A stretch of 64,000 nt of DNA from Sphingobacteriia bacterium 28-36-52 (lineage in GTDB: Bacteria; Bacteroidota; Bacteroidia; Chitinophagales; Chitinophagaceae): positions 1 to 64,000 of the forward strand of contig NCGN01000008.1 in NCBI GenBank assembly GCA_002281575.1, read 5' to 3'. Under the pieces are notes generated by a model that made no database searches, was not told where the DNA came from, and saw only the letters and a program-made list of their open reading frames with translations. This document shows, one piece after another, positions 46,255 through 54,904 of this stretch (its first letter is position 1; each line of letters opens with the position of its first letter). Made by a program: the position numbers and the translations under genes.

Positions 46255-47082
46255 ATGAAAATATTTAAGATACTATTGTTAATTGCCATTTTCGCCAGCT
46301 GCAAAACAGTTAAGAAAGTAGCCACAATAGAACAAGCCATCGACAAAAAAGACACTACCCAAACCGTTGTAATCACCGAGACGCCAAAGGTTGACTCCGC
46401 CAGCATTGTGCGCGGCATCATGATGAAAGTGCTCACCAACACCATCGATTTTAAAACTTTCAACGCTAAAATTAAGATTGATTACGAGAGCGCAGAGAAC
46501 AGCGAAAATTATACGGGCTATTTAAGCATTGTAAAAGATTCTTTGATTTATATTAGGATCAGGGGATCGTTCTTGGGTATTTCTGCCGAGGGAATGCAAG
46601 TGAAGATTTCGAAAGACTCGGTGGTTTTGGTGAAAAAAGTGGGCGATAAATATGTGCAGTACCGCACCATTGATTATTTAAAAGAAGCTACTCAAATTCC
46701 TTTTGATTTCTATACGTTGCAAGACCTCTTGATTGGGAATCCGGTTTTTGTTACCAATAATATTGTTTCGTACCGCGATGGTCCGCAAAGTTTATCGGTG
46801 TTAATGGTGGGCGATATTTTTAAACACTTAATTTCCTTGTCTACAGAAGATTTTAGGGTGATGCACAGTAAACTTGATGACGTGGATATTCAGCGCAATA
46901 GAACCTGTGCCATCAGTTTTAGCAACTATCAACCCATGGGCACTTACCTGTTTGCTACCCAAAGAAAAATTGTGGTGGCCGAGAAGAGTAAGCTCGATAT
47001 CAACCTAGAATTTAAAGAGTTCAGCCTAAACGAACCGTTAAAATATAGGTTTGAAGTGCCTAAAAATTACAAACGCAAGTAA
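46255..47082 (+). CDS. DUF4292 lipoprotein
   Basis: A 275-residue lipoprotein: signal MKIFKILLLIAIFASC with Cys16 as the lipidation site. The mature protein has the DUF4292 pattern, a LolB/LppX-like half barrel (FKTFNAKIKIDYES, IYIRIRGSFLGISAEGMQV, FDFYTLQDLLIGNPVF). Bacteroidota usually carry it just before an EnvC-like gene, as here with an 86-base gap. It is thought to bind lipid or help in outer-membrane transport; that function is not established. It starts just after a perfect inverted repeat. Confidence 0.82.
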   Translation: MKIFKILLLIAIFASCKTVKKVATIEQAIDKKDTTQTVVITETPKVDSASIVRGIMMKVLTNTIDFKTFNAKIKIDYESAENSENYTGYLSIVKDSLIYIRIRGSFLGISAEGMQVKISKDSVVLVKKVGDKYVQYRTIDYLKEATQIPFDFYTLQDLLIGNPVFVTNNIVSYRDGPQSLSVLMVGDIFKHLISLSTEDFRVMHSKLDDVDIQRNRTCAISFSNYQPMGTYLFATQRKIVVAEKSKLDINLEFKEFSLNEPLKYRFEVPKNYKRK

Positions 47083-47168
47083 TTTACGCTAGCTTTTAAC
47101 GTTATTTGAAAGTTGTTAATTGAAATAGTGATGTAACCCTAGTATTAATTTTTGTTTAATTGTTCAAT

Positions 47169-48569
47169 ATGTTTAAAAAAGTCTTTGTTCTGTTCTTTGT
47201 GCTGCTAGTAGGTGGCTTGGTAGCCAATGCGCAAAACAGGGAAGATTTACAAAAACAAAAACAAAGCATTGAAAAAGAATTGGCTGAGTTGAATAAACTC
47301 TACCGCGAAACCCAGAAAAATACCAAGACTTCGGTGAAGCAACTCGCCATTATTAAACGAAAAATAAATGCGCGTGAATCGTTAGTGAAAAGCATCAACA
47401 GAGAAGTAAAACAATTAGACGAAACCATCTATTTAAACGAAAGAGATATTTATCGTTTGCGCAAAGAGCTGGATACCCTAAAAGTAAAATATGCAAAGAG
47501 TATTGTTTTTGCATACAAAAACAGAAGCAGTTATGCTTACCTCAATTTCTTGTTTTCTGCGGGTAGTTTTAACGATGCCATGAAGCGCATGGCTTATTTA
47601 AAAAGCTATCGCCAAAACAGGGAAACACAGGCCAATACGATTGTAAAAAGTGAGCAACTCTTAAAAGAAAAAATTGGTGTTTTAAGCAATAACAAGAAAG
47701 AGCGTTTGAGTACACTTGAAGTGCAGAACAAGCAACTCATCGATTTACAAGACGATCGAAAAGAACAGGACAAAGTGGTGGCCCAATTAAAGGGGAAAGA
47801 AAAAGAGTTGAACAAACAAATTCGCGATAAAGAGAAACAGCGTCAGAAAGTAGCGGTTGCCATTAATGCCGTCATTAGAAGAGAAATTGAAGAAGCAAAA
47901 AAACGCGACGAAGCAAAGCGCTTGAAAGCATTGGAAGATGCGCGTAAATTAAAAGCGGCTCAAGATGCAGCAGCAAAATCAGGTACTGCTAATGGAACTA
48001 AGTCTGTAACGGCTTCTACCTCTAACAAAGTGATTGCGAATGGTGCCGGTAAAAATCCCCCCAAACCCACTTTGAATGAACCTCTTACTGGTGTTGCTTC
48101 TGCTTCAAAGGACCGTACTTATTCTCCTTTAGAATCTACTCCTGAGGGCATGGAAATGTCTATCAATTTTGAGAACAACCGTGGTCGTTTGCCTTGGCCG
48201 GTGAGCAATGGTATTGTTACGGTGGGATTTGGAACGCAAAGTTATGCGGGCACCAAGTTGATGCAAAAGTCGGATGGATTGGAAATAGCCGTGCCTATTG
48301 GATCTGCGGTTCGTTGTGTGGCCGATGGAGAAGTAGTGTATGCGGGTGAAGTGGCCGATGAAAATATTGTGCTTGTTAAGCATGGTAAATATTTTACGGG
48401 CTATAAAAATTTATCAACGGTTGCTGTTTCGCGTGATCAAAAAGTGAAAGCGGGTACCGTGCTTGGAAAGTCTGGAACTTCTATTGATGGCGAAGGCGGC
48501 ATTTTATTCATGATCATGAACGATAAAAGTGTAGCGCAAAATCCGACGCCTTGGTTAAGATCAAAATAG
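47169..48569 (+). CDS. EnvC-like murein hydrolase activator (coiled coil plus LytM domain)
   Basis: 466 residues from the ATG at 47169; the TTG at 47160 adds three and is unlikely. The signal peptide ends near VANAQ. Residues 20-250 form a coiled coil with many Lys/Glu heptads, followed by an Ala/Lys-rich linker and a C-terminal M23/LytM domain (about 340-466). The domain keeps DGLEIAVP and VVYAGEV, but the usual second metal motif HxH is replaced by FMIMND and the first His is absent. So it should be a non-catalytic activator of amidases, as EnvC is. It follows the DUF4292 gene, a frequent pair in this phylum. Confidence 0.85.
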   Translation: MFKKVFVLFFVLLVGGLVANAQNREDLQKQKQSIEKELAELNKLYRETQKNTKTSVKQLAIIKRKINARESLVKSINREVKQLDETIYLNERDIYRLRKELDTLKVKYAKSIVFAYKNRSSYAYLNFLFSAGSFNDAMKRMAYLKSYRQNRETQANTIVKSEQLLKEKIGVLSNNKKERLSTLEVQNKQLIDLQDDRKEQDKVVAQLKGKEKELNKQIRDKEKQRQKVAVAINAVIRREIEEAKKRDEAKRLKALEDARKLKAAQDAAAKSGTANGTKSVTASTSNKVIANGAGKNPPKPTLNEPLTGVASASKDRTYSPLESTPEGMEMSINFENNRGRLPWPVSNGIVTVGFGTQSYAGTKLMQKSDGLEIAVPIGSAVRCVADGEVVYAGEVADENIVLVKHGKYFTGYKNLSTVAVSRDQKVKAGTVLGKSGTSIDGEGGILFMIMNDKSVAQNPTPWLRSK

Positions 48570-48590
48570 GGCGTTTCATTTTTCGCTGAT

Positions 48591-48620
48591 TGCGCTTGAC
48601 GCTAATTTCTGTATCTTGTT
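48591..48620 (+). promoter_or_regulatory. Candidate promoter of glpK
   Basis: TTG at 48591-48593, then exactly 19 bases, then TATCTTGT at 48613-48620. The spacing and the TA..TT pattern fit the Bacteroidota -33/-7 promoter, although the last two bases of the -7 box differ from TAnnTTTG. The ATG follows 12 bases after the box. Confidence 0.5.
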
Positions 48621-48632
48621 GCAAAGCTTACC

Positions 48633-50117
48633 ATGCAACAATATATTCTAACTTTTGATCAGGGTACTACCAGTAGTAGGGCCATTGTATTTGATAAAGC
48701 AGGCGCTATTTTTTCTACTGCGCAAAAAGAATTCACCCAAATATTTCCGCAGCCCGGTTGGGTAGAGCACGATGCCAATGAAATTTGGAGTACACAAATT
48801 GGTGTTGCCGCTGAAGCCATTACCAAAGCGGGTTTGAGCATTCAAAATATTGCTGCAATTGGCATTACCAATCAACGCGAAACCACTGTTGTATGGGATA
48901 AAAAAACAGGCATTCCGGTGTACAATGCCATTGTTTGGCAAGACCGTAGAACGGCTGATTATTGTGATCAATTAAAAGCAGCGGGTCATGCAAAACCGAT
49001 TCAAGAAAAAACAGGATTAATTGTTGACGCTTATTTTTCTGCAACCAAAGTGAAATGGATGTTAGACAATATTGCTGGTGCGCGCGAGCGTGCTGAAAAT
49101 GGGGAGTTATTAATGGGCACGATTGATACTTGGTTGGTTTGGAAATTAACAAATGGGCAAGTGCATGTAACCGATGTCTCGAATGCTTCTCGCACCATGC
49201 TCTATAATATTCATTCATTACAGTGGGATCAAGACTTACTCGAACTCTTTGGTATCCCTGCGGCTATGCTCCCTCTGGTAAAAAGTTCCAGTGAAATTTA
49301 TGGCACTACTCAAAGTATTTTGACTTCGCATCCGGTACCTATTGCTGGTATTGCGGGCGATCAACAAGCTGCTTTGTTTGGGCAACAATGTACACAGCCT
49401 GGCATGGTGAAAAACACGTATGGTACGGGTTGTTTTATGTTGATGAATACGGGCGAAAAACCAGTGGCTTCTACCAATCAATTGCTTACGACTATTGCTT
49501 GGCAAGTGAATGGGGTTACGCATTATGCGCTCGAAGGTTCGGTGTTTATTGCGGGTGCGGTAGTGCAATGGTTGCGTGATGGATTGAAAATTATTCGTAC
49601 TTCTGCAGAGATTGAAACCCTTGCTGGGCAAGTGTCTTCGGCCGATGGCGTTTATGTGGTTCCTGCTTTTGCTGGTTTGGGTGCGCCTTATTGGAATCAA
49701 CATGCGCGTGGTACCATTGTGGGCATTACTCGTGGTACTACTAGTGCGCATATTGCGCGTGCTGCGGTTGAAAGTATTGCGTTTCAAACCATGGATGTAT
49801 TAAAAGCAATGGAAGCCGATTCGGGTATTTCAATTAAAGAATTGCGCGTAGATGGTGGTGCTACCGTGAACAATATGCTCATGCAATTTCAAGCAGATTT
49901 ATTGCAAACTTCGGTGGTGCGTCCTACCACAGTGGAAACGACTGCATTGGGTGCTGCGTATTTGGCAGGTTTAGCGGTTGGTTTTTGGAGCTCTGTTTCC
50001 GAAATTCAAAGCATTTGGGAAAAGGATCGGGTGTTCTCCCCTGAAATGGCTTTGGTTGATCGGGATTCCCTTGCGGCGGGTTGGGCTAAAGCAGTGGGGG
50101 CGGCTATGAGTTATTAG
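48633..50117 (+). CDS. glpK: Glycerol kinase
   Basis: A 494-residue FGGY kinase that phosphorylates glycerol to sn-glycerol-3-phosphate. The ATP-binding signature [13 protein letters not shown] lies at 8-20, and the substrate-binding [14 protein letters not shown] and FGIPAAMLP segments are in place. The C-terminal ATPase parts [16 protein letters not shown] and [16 protein letters not shown] are complete. It heads the glycerol group; glpD and glpF follow on the same strand, with a DUF4143 ATPase and a Fic gene between. Confident. Confidence 0.96.
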   Translation: MQQYILTFDQGTTSSRAIVFDKAGAIFSTAQKEFTQIFPQPGWVEHDANEIWSTQIGVAAEAITKAGLSIQNIAAIGITNQRETTVVWDKKTGIPVYNAIVWQDRRTADYCDQLKAAGHAKPIQEKTGLIVDAYFSATKVKWMLDNIAGARERAENGELLMGTIDTWLVWKLTNGQVHVTDVSNASRTMLYNIHSLQWDQDLLELFGIPAAMLPLVKSSSEIYGTTQSILTSHPVPIAGIAGDQQAALFGQQCTQPGMVKNTYGTGCFMLMNTGEKPVASTNQLLTTIAWQVNGVTHYALEGSVFIAGAVVQWLRDGLKIIRTSAEIETLAGQVSSADGVYVVPAFAGLGAPYWNQHARGTIVGITRGTTSAHIARAAVESIAFQTMDVLKAMEADSGISIKELRVDGGATVNNMLMQFQADLLQTSVVRPTTVETTALGAAYLAGLAVGFWSSVSEIQSIWEKDRVFSPEMALVDRDSLAAGWAKAVGAAMSY

Positions 50118-50127
50118 AATTTGGATT

Positions 50128-50170
50128 TACTCAGAATATTGAGTATTTTTACTCAATGTATTGAGTAAAA
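50128..50170. promoter_or_regulatory. Two palindromes sharing TACTCA/TGAGTA arms
   Basis: The first has 6-base arms (50128-50133 and 50140-50145) with a 6-base spacer. The second is TTTTACTCAAT / ATTGAGTAAAA, with perfect 11-base arms (50147-50157 and 50160-50170) and a 2-base spacer. Both end in the 9-16 bases before the ATG of the DUF4143 gene, so they look like paired operator sites for that gene. Confidence 0.6.
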
Positions 50171-50178
50171 TTTAAATT

Positions 50179-51363
50179 ATGTTTCAAAGAGTTCATTATC
50201 AAACACTTACGAATAGACTTCAAGAGCCTCGGCGATTCATTCAGGTGATTACAGGACCCCGTCAGGTAGGTAAAACCACCATGGTGAACCAAGTTGCTGC
50301 TAATTTAAAAGTGGCTCACTTATTCGTTTCTGCCGATTCGGTGGCGCTTGGAAATAGTGTTTGGTTGCAACAGCAATGGGAATATGCAAGAATAAAACTG
50401 AAGCAGGAAACCGCGCTTGAGTTTGTTTTGATTATTGATGAAATTCAAAAAATTGATCAATGGAGTGAGACAGTTAAATTAATGTGGGATGAAGACACTA
50501 GAACGGGATTGAATATTAAATTGGTTTTATTGGGCTCCTCTAGATTATTGATTCAACAGGGATTAACAGAATCTTTAGCTGGTAGATTTGAAGTAATCTA
50601 CATGGGGCATTGGAACTTTTCAGAAATGCAAGCAGCCTTCAATTTTTCATTGGATGATTTTATTTGGTTTGGTGGTTATCCTGGTAGTGCTGCATTCATT
50701 CATGAAGAAAATCGTTGGAAAGAATATATGCTTCATTCTATTATTGAATCTAGTATTTCGCGTGATATTTTAATGCTTACTCGTATTGATAAACCTGCAT
50801 TAATGAAGCAGCTATTCGAATTGGGTTGTTTGTATTCTGGTCAAATTTTATCGTATACTAAAATGATTGGTCAGTTACAAGATGCAGGAAACACTACTAC
50901 TTTAAGCCATTATTTAACACTCTTAAATACTGCTGGTTTATTAGGTGGGATTGAAAAGTTTGCAGGAGATGTGATCCGTAAAAGATCCTCCAGTCCTAAG
51001 TTTCAAGTGCATAATACTGCATTGATGAGTGCGCAAATGGGTCAACATAAAAAACAGGCTTTGTCTGATAAAGCTGCTTGTGGTAGAATGGTTGAATCAG
51101 CGGTTGGAGCTCATCTACTAAACAGTTCTCTCTCGATGAATATGAATTTATATTATTGGCGAGAAAATATACTAGAAGTAGATTTTATTTTAGAAAAAAA
51201 TAATGAATTGATTGCGGTTGAAGTGAAAAGTAATGGAGTAGCTGAATTACGTGGTTTGGAAGCTTTTAAAAAAATGTACGGCCCTAAAAAAATGATTCTA
51301 GTGGGTGAGAAGGGGATTCCTGTTCACGAATTTTTGCAATTAAATCCTGGGGATTTATTTTAA
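50179..51363 (+). CDS. AAA ATPase with DUF4143 domain
   Basis: A 394-residue P-loop protein of the AAA_14/DUF4143 group. Walker A is GPRQVGKTT at 26-34 and Walker B LIIDEIQ at 85-91, then LLGSSRLLI as sensor 1. The C-terminal DUF4143 domain starts near residue 200 and ends with a nuclease-like fold: YWRENILEVDFILEKNNELIAVEVKS resembles the PD-(D/E)xK core. The family is widespread but its function is not settled. It interrupts the glycerol operon and has its own palindromic upstream region, so I regard it as an inserted accessory gene. Confidence 0.85.
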   Translation: MFQRVHYQTLTNRLQEPRRFIQVITGPRQVGKTTMVNQVAANLKVAHLFVSADSVALGNSVWLQQQWEYARIKLKQETALEFVLIIDEIQKIDQWSETVKLMWDEDTRTGLNIKLVLLGSSRLLIQQGLTESLAGRFEVIYMGHWNFSEMQAAFNFSLDDFIWFGGYPGSAAFIHEENRWKEYMLHSIIESSISRDILMLTRIDKPALMKQLFELGCLYSGQILSYTKMIGQLQDAGNTTTLSHYLTLLNTAGLLGGIEKFAGDVIRKRSSSPKFQVHNTALMSAQMGQHKKQALSDKAACGRMVESAVGAHLLNSSLSMNMNLYYWRENILEVDFILEKNNELIAVEVKSNGVAELRGLEAFKKMYGPKKMILVGEKGIPVHEFLQLNPGDLF

Positions 51364-51425
51364 AAGGGGTTATCAGTTTTATCAATCAATTAATTTGCTG
51401 ATTTCAATCATTTGCGCGCTTTTTT

Positions 51426-51458
51426 GATTGATAAATCATATATTTATGATTGATAAAT
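51426..51458. promoter_or_regulatory. Direct and inverted repeats before the Fic gene
   Basis: GATTGATAAAT occurs at 51426-51436 and 51448-51458. Overlapping it is an inverted repeat AATCATA/TATGATT (51434-51440 and 51445-51451). They end 4 bases before the ATG at 51463. The layout resembles the operator of a self-regulated toxin or HTH gene; the protein below has an N-terminal HTH. Confidence 0.5.
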
Positions 51459-51462
51459 AATC

Positions 51463-52512
51463 ATGCCTAAAAAATCTGAAAATAAAAAAGTAGAGATCGT
51501 TGAATTTATTCAGCAACATCCTCGTTGTACTTCTCAGGAAATTTTGGAAGGATTAAAGCTAGACATGAGTATAGTTACCCTGCGTAGGAAGTTGCAGGAC
51601 TTAGTGACTGAAGGATTGATTGATCCCATTGGCGAATTGAAAAGCAGGAGATATGAAATCAGTAATGCTTACAATATTATTCGGCCAATTCTTCTTGAAC
51701 AATATTTTGAAAAAGAGATTGATGATCGGAAAATTTTGGAGAGGTTCAATATTGAGTTAATTAGTCAAACGCTTTACAAGGTTTCAATCTTTACAAAAGC
51801 CGAACTAGATCATTTAGACAACTTACAAAAAAAGTTTGCTTTTAATACATCAAAATTATCTGAAACGGAGTATAGCAAAGAGTTGGAAAGGTTAGCCATC
51901 GATTTGAGTTGGAAGTCTTCGCAAATTGAAGGGAATACCTATTCATTATTAGAGACGGAGCGATTATTGAAAGATAAAGAGACTGCTTCAGGTAAAACAA
52001 AAGATGAAGCGACCATGTTGCTGAATCATAAAGCGGCTTTAGATTTTATCATTGAACACCCCAATTATATTGACCCTATCGGTGTTTCTGCCATTGAAGA
52101 TATTCATAGTATTTTGGTGAAAGAGTTGGCAATTAAAAGAAATATTAGAAGTGGAAGAGTGGGTATCACAGGAACGAATTACACGCCGCTGGATAATGAA
52201 TTTCAAATTAAGGAAGCATTGACATTAATGTGTTCATTGATTAATGACAAGAAAAATGTATTCGAGAAAGCTTTATTAGCACTTGTGTTAATTTCTTATA
52301 TACAGCCTTTCGCCGACGGAAATAAAAGAGCGGCAAGAATTATTAGTAATGCAATATTGATGAATAATCAGTATTGTCCGATATCATTTAGAACTGTTGA
52401 TGCAATTGAATATAAGAAAGCCATGCTTGTATTTTATGAGCAGAATAATATTTATCCTTTCAAAAATATATTCATCAATCAATTTGAATTTGCAGTAAAT
52501 ACTTATTTCTAA
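51463..52512 (+). CDS. Fic-family protein with N-terminal HTH; active-site His replaced by Gln
   Basis: A 349-residue protein. Residues 7-65 form a winged-helix DNA-binding part (SQEILEGLKLDMSIVTLRRK). The Fic domain fills about 140-320. The inhibitory-helix motif SSQIEG lies at 152-157. The active-site loop is QPFADGNKRAAR (281-292): the rest of the Fic signature is kept but the catalytic His is Gln281. Such a protein probably cannot AMPylate by the normal route and may act mainly as a repressor or may have another activity. It lies between the DUF4143 gene and glpD, 4 bases before the latter, and has repeats at its start. Confidence 0.85.
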   Translation: MPKKSENKKVEIVEFIQQHPRCTSQEILEGLKLDMSIVTLRRKLQDLVTEGLIDPIGELKSRRYEISNAYNIIRPILLEQYFEKEIDDRKILERFNIELISQTLYKVSIFTKAELDHLDNLQKKFAFNTSKLSETEYSKELERLAIDLSWKSSQIEGNTYSLLETERLLKDKETASGKTKDEATMLLNHKAALDFIIEHPNYIDPIGVSAIEDIHSILVKELAIKRNIRSGRVGITGTNYTPLDNEFQIKEALTLMCSLINDKKNVFEKALLALVLISYIQPFADGNKRAARIISNAILMNNQYCPISFRTVDAIEYKKAMLVFYEQNNIYPFKNIFINQFEFAVNTYF

Positions 52513-52516
52513 ATAG

Positions 52517-54163
52517 ATGGCTGAACTGAATCAAGAATATGATATTGTAATCATCGGCGGTGGTGCTACTGGCCTGGGTTCCGCGGTGGATGCGGCTTCG
52601 CGCGGGTACAAGACTTTACTTATTGAGCAGCATGATTTTGGTAAAGGCACTTCTAGCCGCTCCACTAAATTGGTGCATGGTGGTGTGCGGTACCTGGCAC
52701 AGGGGAATATTAAATTGGTGCGCGAGGCGTTAGCCGAGCGCGGTAGGTTACTCAAAAATGCGCCGCTCATGACGAGCACGCAACCCTTTGTGGTACCGGT
52801 GTTTAGCCTTTGGGAAAAATTGTATTATAGTGCAGGTTTAATGCTCTACGATGTTTTGTCGGGTAAATTATCATTGGGTAAAACCCGTTTACTATCGCGC
52901 AAAAAAACATTGGAATTATTACCCAATATCAATCCTAAAAAAGTTGCGGGGGGGATTCTATATTATGATGGTCAGTTTAATGATGCGGAACTCTGTATTG
53001 AATTAGCAAACACTGCGGAGCGTTATGGTGCTACTGTTTTGAATTACACTAAAGCAGTTGGCTTTATAAAAGAGAATGGCGTTATTGTTGCGGTGGAACT
53101 GGAGGATACGCTGGGGGCCGCTGTGGGTGCGGGTTCTGAGGCGGCCGCGGGCGGCGAGGCCGAGGCGGCTATTGCTGCCGCGTCACAACCGAAACGAAGA
53201 ACCGTTGCTTGTAAATCGGTCATTAACGCAACGGGCGTTTTCACTGATGCTGTTTTGCAAATGGATGATCCGCATGCGGACACATTAGTATATCCTTCGC
53301 AGGGTATTCATTTGGTAGTAAGTCCTAAATTTTTCAGAGGGGGTAATGCCATGATGATTCCCAAAACCGATGATGGCCGGGTACTCTTTGCTGTGCCTTG
53401 GCAGGGTAAAGTAGTAATAGGTACTACCGATTCTCATGTAGATCATATTGACTTAGAACCCTTGCCACTTGCAGAAGAGATTCATTTTGTGTTAGAGCAT
53501 TTTAATAGATACACAAATGCGGCCATCACGAAAGATGATGTGCTCAGTGTTTTTGTGGGGCTTCGTCCGTTGGTTCGTTCTGCGAATGCGGGTTCCAATA
53601 TTTCTTCTTTATTGTCGCGCGATCATACGTTGGTGGTGTCGCCTAGTAGAATGGTTACCATCACTGGGGGCAAATGGACCACCTATCGCAAGATGGCCGA
53701 AGATGCTGTGAACAATGCGGTGTTTGTGGCTAAGCTAGAGGGCGGAAAGGCTTCCGCGAAGCTGGATAAAAAATCGGCAGCTCGCACGATTGAACGAAAA
53801 TGCATCACTAAAGATTTGCCCATTGGTGATTTAGGTGCTGCTAGAGAATTAGCGGCGCAATTGACTTTAGATGAACCATTGTTGGGAAATTATTTGGATC
53901 ATGAATTTGCCGCTTTTTATCATATTACTTACGCTATTCGGGTTGTTGACGTGGTTGTTGCGGCGCGCTGCAAATACGTACGAACCGTGGAAGATTTTCT
54001 AGCGCGCCGCAACAGGCTGCTCTTCCTAGATGCCAGAGCCGCTATTAAATTAGCCCCTGCCGTTGCCAATATTTTACAAAAAGAATTACATTGGACTAAC
54101 GAGCAAAGAGATGCACAGCTGAATTCATTCATTCAATTAGCACAACAATACATCATTCATTAA
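52517..54163 (+). CDS. glpD: Glycerol-3-phosphate dehydrogenase, with an Ala-rich insert
   Basis: A 548-residue FAD enzyme that oxidises glycerol-3-phosphate to dihydroxyacetone phosphate at the membrane. IVIIGGGATGLGSAVDAASRG (start 10) binds FAD; SSRSTKLVHGGVRYL at 46-60 and GTTDSHVDHIDLEP are family landmarks. VEDFLARRNRLLFLDA at the C terminus is also typical. An Ala/Gly/Glu-rich run at residues about 198-226, coded by very GC-rich DNA (53105-53194), interrupts the usual loop before KSVINATGVFTDAVLQ; homologues have only a few residues there. The insert keeps the frame. The gene starts 4 bases after the Fic stop and the glycerol facilitator gene follows. Confidence 0.93.
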   Translation: MAELNQEYDIVIIGGGATGLGSAVDAASRGYKTLLIEQHDFGKGTSSRSTKLVHGGVRYLAQGNIKLVREALAERGRLLKNAPLMTSTQPFVVPVFSLWEKLYYSAGLMLYDVLSGKLSLGKTRLLSRKKTLELLPNINPKKVAGGILYYDGQFNDAELCIELANTAERYGATVLNYTKAVGFIKENGVIVAVELEDTLGAAVGAGSEAAAGGEAEAAIAAASQPKRRTVACKSVINATGVFTDAVLQMDDPHADTLVYPSQGIHLVVSPKFFRGGNAMMIPKTDDGRVLFAVPWQGKVVIGTTDSHVDHIDLEPLPLAEEIHFVLEHFNRYTNAAITKDDVLSVFVGLRPLVRSANAGSNISSLLSRDHTLVVSPSRMVTITGGKWTTYRKMAEDAVNNAVFVAKLEGGKASAKLDKKSAARTIERKCITKDLPIGDLGAARELAAQLTLDEPLLGNYLDHEFAAFYHITYAIRVVDVVVAARCKYVRTVEDFLARRNRLLFLDARAAIKLAPAVANILQKELHWTNEQRDAQLNSFIQLAQQYIIH

Positions 54164-54172
54164 ATATTTTTT

Positions 54173-54880
54173 ATGACTCCTTTTATTGCTGAATTATTGG
54201 GTACTGCATTCATCATTGCATTTGGTAATGGGGTAGTGGCCAATGTGGTCTTACACAAAACGAAGGGCCATAATGGTGGTTTAATTGCCATTACATTTGG
54301 TTGGAGCATGGCCGTGTTCATGGCCGTTTACATTGCAGGCGCTGCAAGTGGTGCGCACCTCAATTCTGCAGTTACCATTGGTTTGGCTTCATTAGGAAAA
54401 TTTGATTGGGCATTGGTTCCACAATATTTATTGGCACAACTATTAGGGGCTATGTTGGGTCAGTTAATTGTATTCATGATTTACAAAGACCATTTTAATG
54501 CTACCGCTGATGGGCTTACACAACGTGCTTGCTTTTGCACCGATCCTGCTATTCGCAATCCGATTCAAAATTTTATGACCGAATTTTTGGCCACTTTTAT
54601 TTTTATGTTGGCGGTGTTATTTATTACGAAAGCCAGTAGCAGTTTGGGTTCCTTAGATGCTTTGCCTGTGGCATTAGTGGTACTCGCCATTGGCTTGAGT
54701 TTTGGCGGGCCCACGGGATATGCCATCAACCCTGCTCGTGACCTGGGCCCGCGCATTATGCATTTTATTTTGCCGATGACCAATAAGTCGTCTTCCGATT
54801 GGGGATATGCTTGGGTTCCCATTGTTGGGCCAATTCTTGGAGCTGTAGCAGCTGGATTTATTTATACATCTTTGCTGTAG
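54173..54880 (+). CDS. glpF: Glycerol facilitator (aquaglyceroporin, MIP family)
   Basis: A 235-residue inner-membrane channel with six helices. The two half-helix motifs are NSA at 64-66 in HLNSAVTIG, where Ala/Ser replace the usual NPA, and a normal NPA at 186-188 in INPARDLGPR. The Asp after that Arg (D190) is the mark of glycerol-conducting members. It lets glycerol enter for GlpK. It starts 9 bases after the glpD stop, so it belongs to the same operon. Its stop is 24 bases from the convergent AI-2E gene with no hairpin. Confidence 0.9.
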   Translation: MTPFIAELLGTAFIIAFGNGVVANVVLHKTKGHNGGLIAITFGWSMAVFMAVYIAGAASGAHLNSAVTIGLASLGKFDWALVPQYLLAQLLGAMLGQLIVFMIYKDHFNATADGLTQRACFCTDPAIRNPIQNFMTEFLATFIFMLAVLFITKASSSLGSLDALPVALVVLAIGLSFGGPTGYAINPARDLGPRIMHFILPMTNKSSSDWGYAWVPIVGPILGAVAAGFIYTSLL

Positions 54881-54904
54881 ACAAAGCCAACAACAAAAAA
54901 ATCC

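Noticed and set aside
48659..49787. Several long frames opposite glpK
   Set aside because: They overlap a well conserved kinase gene, start anywhere and show no recognisable protein features; shadow frames.
53044..53288. Frames opposite or out of phase with the GC-rich part of glpD
   Set aside because: They arise from the absence of stops in GC-rich DNA; low-complexity products.
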